Of a stretch of 12,447 bases of DNA, positions 6,610-12,447 are shown piece after piece. A model generated the notes under the pieces. It worked only from the letters and a program-made list of their open reading frames with translations, was not told where the DNA came from and did not search any database. The stretch covers positions 1-12,447 of the forward strand of contig CAJJXN010000037.1 of assembly GCA_905197115.1 (NCBI GenBank), written 5' to 3'. The DNA comes from an uncultured Bacillota bacterium. Its GTDB lineage: Bacteria > Bacillota_I > Bacilli_A > RFN20 > CAG-631. Position numbers and translations under genes: made by a program. The stretch's first letter is position 1; each line of letters begins with the position of its first letter.

Positions 6610-6666
6610 ATGCAAAAGGTAAAATTGATAAGTACATCCATGACTGCTACTCACCTTTTTAAGCAT
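6610..6666 (+). promoter_or_regulatory. 5'-UTR hairpin of the lipoprotein operon
   Basis: ATGC-AAAAGGT (6610-6620) can pair with ACCTTTT-GCAT (6653-6659 and 6663-6666), with a 3-nt TAA bulge at 6660-6662 and a 32-nt loop. The stem starts at about the predicted transcript start and closes 16 nt before the ATG, leaving the AGAGAGAG ribosome binding region free. It may protect the 5' end or hold a ligand/protein site. No known riboswitch class is recognised. Confidence 0.4.
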
Positions 6667-6682
6667 AGAAAGAGAGAGAAAT

Positions 6683-8938
6683 ATGAAAAACAAAAAGATA
6701 ATTATAATTCCTTTAGTATTATCCCTTTTATTGGTTTCTTGTAAAGATAATAAGCCATCAACGAATTCAAATTCGTCTTTACAATCTAACAATTCGAGTG
6801 TGTCTATTTCCACTCCCCCAGTTTCAACAAAAACGCAAATATTGAATCAGTTAGAACAAGCGATTGAATGTTCTCAATTTGCGGTATTGATGAAAGATGT
6901 AAATAATAAATCTTCAAAAGAAATCTTTACTCCAAATTACATCATTCAAAATTCTAAAAAAAGTGGTTTTGTCACTCTTTTAGATGTCAAAGATGCAAAT
7001 CAAAAAATGGTTTATAAATTTGATTTAATAAATAATCAAATTGCTTTAAAACGTGCAGAAGTTCGATATGAAGAAAACATTCGACACGAAATTCGTTCCA
7101 CTGCTTTATTGCATCCATTTATACAATTAAAAAATCAAAACCTAGATTTAAATACCTATCTTGAAAAAAATTCTGAAGGATATTACACTTCAAATCAAAC
7201 GCTTATTTATGCTCTAGCTGCTTCTTTAGGGTATGAAAATTACGCTGAACAAGGAGATTTCCCTTGTGCTAAACTTTTTCTTGATGACGAAAATCGTTTA
7301 TCATTTATTTTGCAAACAACATCTGATTATATTTCTTTAGATGATTATGCTCAAGGAACTTTTATTGAATTTGATACGGCTAAGGATGATACAATGGAAA
7401 ATTTCATCCAAAATCACACCTTTACTAATCCAATTACCTCTACAATTTTAGAGCCATTTACACAAGAAACTTTATCTTTAACTTCAAATATTTATTCTTA
7501 TTATGAAGGAGATATTGAAAAAGACGAGTTAGGCTATAGTACCCTAGATGTAGCAAATGATCGTCTAAATGTAGTGATTGAAGATTATGGTGATGCTTCT
7601 GTTGCTCAATTGTTTTTAATGCCTGATCAAGATAATCAAGCTGCTCGTGTTTTCTTAAATGGAAAAAACGAACTCGGTTATGAAAAAACTTCAAAATCTT
7701 GGAATGAAATCGTTTTTCCAAATCAAATAATTACGACAGATGGATTTTATAAAATAAATGATACCACTTATCGTTATTTTGGAAATTATGCAAAAGAAAT
7801 TTTTGATTGTACGGCTTACGTAATTTTAAATTCAATCGAATCCTTTGATTTAAAAGTAAAAGACAACAAAGTCATTTCTGCCTTATTTACTTTTGAAACA
7901 ATTCCTAATTCTATGGGAAATTTGATTCATTATGAAGTTGAGTCTTTAATTGTCAATTATCGCAATCCACAACCTCCTACACCTTTAGAAGATCTTAGTG
8001 AAACTCCAGCAATTAAACAAAGTTTTGACTTATTAAATGGTGGCACCTCTTACACAGTTAAAATGTATGATATTAAGCAACCTTCTTTATTTACCTTACT
8101 TCAAGTAACCGACAATGCTATTTTAAGAAAAGAATATTCTCCTAAGCCAGGCACGACGGAAGAGTATGATATTCGTACAACAGGTTTTGCTAAAAACAAA
8201 GAAAACAAAATTTTACCAATTGTTGTATCAAATGACAATATTGTACGCGTAACAGGTGACCCAATTGATAATAAAACAATCCAAGATTTAATTGGTTTTG
8301 ATGTATCCGCAAGTTTGTTTAAAAAGAATACGCGAGATAATTTTTATTCTTTACGTTGTAATGTCTATGATTTATACCAACATATGTTTGGAGGTAAAAA
8401 TTTAAAAAATTATACTTATAATTCTTTAGTTATGCTTCATGACGAAGAAGGAAAAATAACAACCATCAAATATAATTATTCTATCAATAATGGTCTTGTA
8501 AATGGTAGTGAGCAAATAGATATTTCAAATTATGGAAAAACAATTATTGATGAAGATATTTCTTCTCAATTTGCTAATTTATCTTCTTTTGCTCTTCCAA
8601 CCACTTGGGAAGCAGAAACACAAGTTTGGGAAGTTATGGTGGAAAAATTTGGGGAAGAATTAGCTTCCTTAGTTCCTTATTTATATGATGAAACACTAGC
8701 AATGAAATGGCAAGCAGTATCCACATCTAAAATCTTTTATATTAGTATGGAAGAATATGGTTTAAATGAAGATCCTACTAATTATATGGAACGTTTCAAA
8801 GAATTACTCAAATCTACTCCAGGCTTTGTTGAAGATATAGACGCTAATGGAAATACCATTTATGTTTATGGTACTTTACTTGAAATACGAGTAGAGTCCT
8901 CTCCATGCCGTGGAATCTTTATTTCCATTCCAGAATAG
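6683..8938 (+). CDS. large secreted lipoprotein, unknown family, paralogue of the next gene
   Basis: A 751-residue lipoprotein of a family I do not recognise. MKNKK and a hydrophobic core precede a lipobox LVSC with Cys20, so it should be lipidated and held on the outer face of the membrane. A Ser/Asn/Thr-rich linker (21-50) follows. The body is beta-strand-like and seems to hold three related modules (about 52-245, 255-425 and 443-620). Each has an aromatic G/N-Y/F-Y start, a helix-like stretch (LGYENYA 183-189; YFGNYAKEIF 365-374) and strands ending near a NY/NYG. Residues from about 640 to 751 form an extra C-terminal domain absent from the paralogue. The start follows GAGAGAG. First gene of the operon; the next begins 14 nt after its stop. 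A surface binding or envelope role is an inference. Confidence 0.85.
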   Translation: MKNKKIIIIPLVLSLLLVSCKDNKPSTNSNSSLQSNNSSVSISTPPVSTKTQILNQLEQAIECSQFAVLMKDVNNKSSKEIFTPNYIIQNSKKSGFVTLLDVKDANQKMVYKFDLINNQIALKRAEVRYEENIRHEIRSTALLHPFIQLKNQNLDLNTYLEKNSEGYYTSNQTLIYALAASLGYENYAEQGDFPCAKLFLDDENRLSFILQTTSDYISLDDYAQGTFIEFDTAKDDTMENFIQNHTFTNPITSTILEPFTQETLSLTSNIYSYYEGDIEKDELGYSTLDVANDRLNVVIEDYGDASVAQLFLMPDQDNQAARVFLNGKNELGYEKTSKSWNEIVFPNQIITTDGFYKINDTTYRYFGNYAKEIFDCTAYVILNSIESFDLKVKDNKVISALFTFETIPNSMGNLIHYEVESLIVNYRNPQPPTPLEDLSETPAIKQSFDLLNGGTSYTVKMYDIKQPSLFTLLQVTDNAILRKEYSPKPGTTEEYDIRTTGFAKNKENKILPIVVSNDNIVRVTGDPIDNKTIQDLIGFDVSASLFKKNTRDNFYSLRCNVYDLYQHMFGGKNLKNYTYNSLVMLHDEEGKITTIKYNYSINNGLVNGSEQIDISNYGKTIIDEDISSQFANLSSFALPTTWEAETQVWEVMVEKFGEELASLVPYLYDETLAMKWQAVSTSKIFYISMEEYGLNEDPTNYMERFKELLKSTPGFVEDIDANGNTIYVYGTLLEIRVESSPCRGIFISIPE

Positions 8939-8952
8939 AAAGGAGTTTTATG

Positions 8953-10860
8953 ATGAAAAAGAAAACAATTTTTAGTATTCTTTTGTCCACTTGCTTAATA
9001 CTTACAGGTTGCAATGACAAAGGTAATCATTCAAGTTCTACTCAATCCGTTTCTACAATTCCAGTTACATTCGATACAAGTTATATTTATAACACTTTAT
9101 CTTTAATTGGTAATATTGGAAATTATGAATTAGTTTATTTAATTAATGAAAAAGAATATCGTGATGTTTATAATTCTTCTTATGTTTACTATGAGTTTAA
9201 TCAAAATGGTGGCGTTCTAATTGATAGTTATGATAGAGATGCTTATCCTCAAAAAATTCTTTATCAATATGAAATTAAAAATCAACAAGTTCATGTATTA
9301 AGCGCATTGCTTGGCGATAATCGTCAACCTTTAACGAATACAACAGAATTTGATTTTATGCCACTAATTAATGATCCAAAATTTAAAGTAACTGAAAGCG
9401 ATATTGAAGTAGGAACAAATGGAAGTTTTTATACCGATGATAAAAATTTAATTTTAATATTAGCTACAGTTTTAGGTTATTATGAATATGCAATCTATGA
9501 TTTATTTGACCGCATCGTCTTTCATATTTCAAAGCAAGGTGCTATCACTTTTACTTTACAAATGTATTCTACAGATGGAAATATGATTTTAACCGATGTT
9601 GATTGGGGACGTTTTGAAAATATCGGAAATGCAAAAAATAGTTTGATGGAAAATTTCATTAAAAATTATCAGTTACCTAAAACATTAATAACAAATGCAC
9701 AGGCTATGCCTGCATTTGGTTCAACAATCTCTACTCACTCTGAAGTTACACTTCATTATGGAGATGATGAACCTAAGATAATCGCAACTAATGATGTAGA
9801 TGTAAATGAGAATTATTTAAAAGTGAGTTCTGTTGATGAAACTACTAAAAAAGTTTCATCTCAAGTTTATAAATCTGTTGATGGATTTGCTAATATTTGT
9901 GGTATCAATGCTTTTAATCAGCCAACCATCCTCAATCAAAATATAAAATGGGATGAATTAAATTGGTCTAAGAATTTATTTGAGCAAAATACGATTCGAC
10001 AAATTGATTCTTCTACTTATCACTATTTTGGATTATATGCAGATGCTTTATTTTATTCTTTAACTTATTTAAGCATTGATACTGTTAAAAGTATTGATTT
10101 TAAAGTTGAAAACAATAAAATTGTGGAAATGAATACAGAATTATCAGCATCATTTGACTCCCAATCCAATACGCTATACCATTATAGTATAAAAACCTCT
10201 TTTGTGGAACCAAGAGCGATTAAAGAGCCTACTTCATTATCTGTTAATAGTGAAGAAAATAACAAAATTAAAGAAAGTTTTTCACATCTTAAAGCGTATA
10301 AAAGATTTAGAGCAACAGCTTATGATTTTGAAAATAAAAACACAAAGAAAACCGTAATGACGGTTGTTGATAATGTTGTTATTTTTGAAGAAACAATGAC
10401 GGATTCAACTAGTCTTACTACTGCTAAAGCATCTTATGGCTGGGTTGAAAAAGAAGGAAAAGTGATTCCTTTTAAAATTAATTCGGATCGAACTTTATCG
10501 ATTGTTGGGGCATGTATTGAAGGTGATACACTCGATAATCATATAGGATTTAATATTTCATCTGAAGTTTTCACAATTAATGATGAAGGTCGGTATGTTA
10601 CAAAACCAAATCTTGTTGAAATTGAAAACCATTTGATTTGTGGACCAAATAAAGAAGGATTAATAGCTGATACTTTATCTATGATTGTAAATGATAATGG
10701 TTACATTACGCGTATGGTTTATCAATATAGTGTTGAATTAGCAAATGGTCAAATGATTTCAGGAACAGATTTTGTAGACTTTGATCAGTATGGCACAGCA
10801 AAATTAACAAATAAGATGAATGAAGAAATAGCTAAATTGGAGGTTCCAGCAAATGAATAA
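8953..10860 (+). CDS. large secreted lipoprotein, paralogue of the preceding gene
   Basis: A 635-residue lipoprotein: MKKK, hydrophobic core, lipobox LTGC with Cys20, then a short Ser/Thr-rich linker. AAAGGAG (8939-8945) lies 7 nt before this ATG; an ATG at 8950 directly before it is the alternative, adding one Met. The body is collinear with the upstream protein: LGYYEYA (174-180) matches LGYENYA, MENFIKNY (232-239) matches MENFIQNH, YHYFGLYADALF (356-367) matches YRYFGNYAKEIF, KSIDFKVENNKIV (379-391) matches ESFDLKVKDNKVI, and IGFNISSEVF (531-540) matches IGFDVSASLF. It ends where the paralogue's extra C-terminal domain begins. No enzymatic motif is visible. An old tandem duplication with strong divergence is the simplest reading. 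Confidence 0.85.
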   Translation: MKKKTIFSILLSTCLILTGCNDKGNHSSSTQSVSTIPVTFDTSYIYNTLSLIGNIGNYELVYLINEKEYRDVYNSSYVYYEFNQNGGVLIDSYDRDAYPQKILYQYEIKNQQVHVLSALLGDNRQPLTNTTEFDFMPLINDPKFKVTESDIEVGTNGSFYTDDKNLILILATVLGYYEYAIYDLFDRIVFHISKQGAITFTLQMYSTDGNMILTDVDWGRFENIGNAKNSLMENFIKNYQLPKTLITNAQAMPAFGSTISTHSEVTLHYGDDEPKIIATNDVDVNENYLKVSSVDETTKKVSSQVYKSVDGFANICGINAFNQPTILNQNIKWDELNWSKNLFEQNTIRQIDSSTYHYFGLYADALFYSLTYLSIDTVKSIDFKVENNKIVEMNTELSASFDSQSNTLYHYSIKTSFVEPRAIKEPTSLSVNSEENNKIKESFSHLKAYKRFRATAYDFENKNTKKTVMTVVDNVVIFEETMTDSTSLTTAKASYGWVEKEGKVIPFKINSDRTLSIVGACIEGDTLDNHIGFNISSEVFTINDEGRYVTKPNLVEIENHLICGPNKEGLIADTLSMIVNDNGYITRMVYQYSVELANGQMISGTDFVDFDQYGTAKLTNKMNEEIAKLEVPANE

Positions 10861-11389
10861 AAAAATATTTTTATTATTTCCTTTGATTTTATTAAGTGCT
10901 TGTGATAGCAATACTTCTAATTCTAAAAAAAGTGATTATTCTTCAAATAGCTTATCCAATTCGAATCAAAGTGTTAGTCATATCTCTAATTCTTCTAACT
11001 CTTCTAGCACCATTATTTCAAGTTCTACACCTTCATCCTCAACCACTCCTGATATAGAATATCCTTGGTTATCTTCCTCAGTTTCTTTTTCAGATGAAAA
11101 TGAAAGTCATTTAAAATTAGTGATTGATTCACAAAAAGTGTATGCAACTGATTTAACAAATACTTTTGATAGTTTTAAAAATGTCGAAGCTGATTATACT
11201 TTAATAAACGATCAATTCACTTTTTCTTGCGAATTTTATGATTTAATATTTGATGAAAATGTAACTTTAAACTTTAGTCTTACAATTCAAGAAAATGAAA
11301 ATTCTTTTACTTTAATTTTAAATGAAGATGTCGTAGATAGTTATGATTTTTGTGTCTATGATGCAGGCTTAATATTAAGACAATTTTAA
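10853..11389 (+). CDS. small secreted lipoprotein with Ser/Asn-rich linker
   Basis: A 178-residue lipoprotein: MNKK, hydrophobic core, lipobox LSAC with Cys17. A very Ser/Asn/Thr-rich linker runs from about 18 to 66, long enough to span much of the cell wall layer. The remaining 110 residues are acidic and beta-strand-like, with two cysteines (in FSCEFYD and DFCVYD) and the C-terminus LRQF. No family is recognised and it does not resemble the three-module bodies of its neighbours. GGAGG (10839-10843) lies 9 nt before the ATG. The gene overlaps the previous one by 8 nt (ATGAATAA), which implies coupled translation and a shared role. It is the last gene before the terminator. Confidence 0.8.
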   Translation: MNKKIFLLFPLILLSACDSNTSNSKKSDYSSNSLSNSNQSVSHISNSSNSSSTIISSSTPSSSTTPDIEYPWLSSSVSFSDENESHLKLVIDSQKVYATDLTNTFDSFKNVEADYTLINDQFTFSCEFYDLIFDENVTLNFSLTIQENENSFTLILNEDVVDSYDFCVYDAGLILRQF

Positions 11390-11414
11390 TATTTAATTAT
11401 CAAAAAACAAGAAT

Positions 11415-11450
11415 AAAAAGTAGTTTTCCATTCTAGAAACTACTTTTTTT
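11415..11450 (+). terminator. bidirectional terminator after the lipoprotein operon
   Basis: AAAAAGTAGTTT (11415-11426) pairs over 12 bp with AAACTACTTTTT (11437-11448) around a 10-nt loop, and is followed by further T. The A-tract on the left gives a T-run on the minus strand, so it can also stop transcription coming from the rRNA side. Confidence 0.85.
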
Positions 11451-11484
11451 GTTGCACATTTTTATAAATAAAATCTTAAATTTT

Positions 11485-11862
11485 TTAAAATTCAATATCG
11501 TTATAAACAAAATTCTTCTTTTTTTTAAAATTCTTAATAGAATAATAAATTGGGATTAATTCAATATATCGTGAAGTTTTTGTATGACCATCTATTCCAT
11601 CTTTATTCAATGTACACCGGGCAAAACGAAAGGTATTCTTAATCATATAGTTTCGATGATACTCTTTATCAAAGCCTGTTCCATTATAATCAGCAGAGGC
11701 GTTTTCAAAAATTGGCTCATCAGCTAATAAGAGATTGCGAAGGCGTGGAAGCGAAATATACTTTCCATATTTATCTTTCAAGTATAATCTCCAAGTAGGA
11801 TCAAGCATCACTCTCTTGCCATCAGTCAAAAGACAATCTACTACAACGTGGCAATCGTCAAA
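11485..11862 (-). pseudogene. transglutaminase-like protein, C-terminal remnant
   Basis: The minus-strand frame from 11862 to the stop at 11485 reads FDDCHVVVDCLL, then TDGKRVMLDPTWRLYL and about 95 more residues. D-C-H-V-V followed some 16 residues later by L-D-P-T is the His/Asp end of the transglutaminase-like catalytic core. The catalytic Cys region that should precede it is missing: just upstream is an in-frame TAA (11865-11863), and the short stretch before it (KERVYFALNFR) leads into the 5S terminator. The only starts left inside the frame are a TTG at 11829 and internal ATGs, none with a good Shine-Dalgarno. I read it as a 5'-truncated pseudogene left beside the rRNA operon. Confidence 0.75.
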
Positions 11863-11920
11863 TTATCTAAAATTTAAAGCGAAATAGACTCTCTCTTTTT
11901 TACTATACATAAAAAAGGCA

Positions 11921-11938
11921 AAAAAAAAGCCCGGCAAC
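11921..11938 (-). terminator. rRNA operon terminator formed with the 5S end
   Basis: On the minus strand the 3' arm of the 5S terminal helix (GTTGCCGGGC) runs straight into nine T. The 5S closing stem itself can serve as the terminator hairpin. A second T6 run follows within a few bases. Confidence 0.5.
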
Positions 11939-12035
11939 TTGCTATTCTCCCCTTGCGGATACCTTCGCCGTTACGGTGCTTAACTTCTGTGTTCGGGATG
12001 GGTACAGGTGTGTCCACCGTGCCATCGTCACCAGA
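11930..12035 (-). rRNA. rrf: 5S ribosomal RNA
   Basis: About 106 nt on the minus strand, with the conserved blocks CCCATCCCGAACACAGAAGT, TTAAGCACCGTAACGGCGA and GGGGAGAATAGCAAGT. The ends CTGGTGAC and GTTGCCGG pair, with G-U pairs, to form the terminal helix. It lies about 100 nt after the 23S end with no tRNA between. Exact ends are estimated within a few bases. Confidence 0.95.
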
Positions 12036-12137
12036 CTTTCTTTTCGAAAAATCTCTCGATCTTTCAAAACTAGATATGGTTCGCTTTCTTTTCCTTCTTC
12101 GTTACTTCTTCTTCTTTTTATTTTTCACAAATTCACA
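12036..12137 (-). other. 23S-5S intergenic spacer
   Basis: About 100 nt without a tRNA. On the minus strand it begins with a purine-rich tract (GAAGAAGAAGTAACGAAGA and onward) and includes CTAGTTTTGAAAGA, a sequence often seen in rRNA spacers of Bacilli. It probably carries processing sites. Confidence 0.6.
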
Positions 12138-12447
12138 AATCCTCGATCTATTAGTATCAGTCAGCTTAATGTCTCACAACACTTACACCCCTGACCTATC
12201 AACCTCTTCACTTTAAAGGGATCTTACTTCTTGCGAATGGGAAGTCTCATCTTGAGGTCGGTTTCGCGCTTAGATGCCTTCAGCGCTTATCCGTTCCATA
12301 CGTAGCTACCCAGCTGTGCCACTGGCGTGACAACTGGTGCACCAGAGGTATGTCCATCCCGGTCCTTTCGTACTAGGGACCGCTCCTCTCAAACTTCCTA
12401 CGCCCACGACAGATAGGGACCAAACTGTCTTACGACGTTTTCAACCC
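12138..12447 (-). rRNA. rrl: 23S ribosomal RNA, 3' end (partial)
   Basis: The last roughly 310 nt of 23S rRNA on the minus strand, running off the right edge. Recognisable parts are the domain V end (TAAGACAGTTTGGTCCCTAT), the sarcin-ricin region CCTAGTACGAAAGGACCGG (about 12377-12359), TAAGCGCTGAAGGCATCTAA, and the 3' end CTGATACTAATAGATCGAGG. The sarcin-ricin tetraloop reads GAAA where GAGA is usual. The mature 3' end is set near 12138 by comparison with the usual ending and is approximate. Confidence 0.95.

Noticed and set aside
6606..6662. 18-codon ORF in the leader of the lipoprotein operon
   Set aside because: Its ATG lies at or before the predicted transcript start and has no Shine-Dalgarno; the sequence is better explained as hairpin arms.
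6496..6813. Minus-strand open frame of about 105 codons across the lipoprotein promoter and 5' end
   Set aside because: It runs antisense through a convincing promoter, leader hairpin and signal-peptide coding region, has low-complexity hydrophobic content, and lacks a ribosome binding site.
7458..7721. Minus-strand frame inside the first lipoprotein gene
   Set aside because: Shadow of a long, well-supported coding region with signal peptide and ribosome binding site on the other strand.
11953..12216. Plus-strand open frames across 5S rRNA and the rRNA spacer
   Set aside because: They are antisense to clearly recognised rRNA sequence, a common source of false gene calls.
1..12447. CRISPR array or other tandem direct repeats
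   Set aside because: Reading through the window, no regularly spaced direct repeats were noticed; the repeats found are inverted repeats of terminators and hairpins.
1..12447. Recoded UGA (tryptophan) as in mycoplasmas
   Set aside because: Genes encode tryptophan with TGG, TGA is used as a stop by the DUF5131 gene, and no in-frame TGA interrupts the long genes.

Overview
The window is AT-rich chromosomal DNA from a low-GC Gram-positive bacterium, most likely a member of the Bacilli related to Erysipelotrichia or the uncultured gut orders near them. Evidence for this is a T-box leader, a Bacillus-like gene order (mnmA - recD2 - small ORF - AI-2E-type membrane protein - T-box), lipoproteins with Ser/Asn-rich linkers, and strong AGGAGG-type ribosome binding sites. 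Genes stop at TAA, TAG or TGA and tryptophan is TGG, so the standard bacterial code is used rather than the mycoplasma code. The taxon is an inference.

Left part (1-4860, minus strand): a four-gene run reads leftward from a good promoter at 4821-4849: mnmA (tRNA 2-thiouridylase), recD2 (helicase, 1-nt overlap), a 57-codon small ORF whose start lies in a hairpin, and an AI-2E-family membrane protein. Beyond it, at the left edge, is the 5' part of a T-box riboswitch. Its specifier reads GCU (alanine), so alaS is the likely gene just outside the window, as in Bacillus synteny.

Middle (4860-6680): divergently from mnmA there is a tRNA-Thr(CGU) with its own promoter and a long hairpin terminator. 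A gene-poor stretch of about 0.6 kb follows, ending in what looks like a frameshifted gene remnant. Next is a monocistronic DUF5131 (phage Gp37/Gp68-like) protein carrying a radical-SAM-type CX3CX2C motif, with its own promoter.

Right part (6570-11450, plus strand): an apparent operon encodes three secreted lipoproteins. The first two are collinear, diverged paralogues of a large family I do not recognise, each appearing to hold three related modules. The third is small and overlaps the second by 8 nt. A promoter, a long 5'-UTR hairpin and a bidirectional terminator bound the operon. This is the best candidate for an undescribed system.

Right edge (11485-12447, minus strand): a broken transglutaminase-like gene, then 5S rRNA and the 3' end of 23S rRNA of an rRNA operon that converges on the lipoprotein operon. 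The 23S sarcin-ricin loop reads GAAA rather than the usual GAGA.
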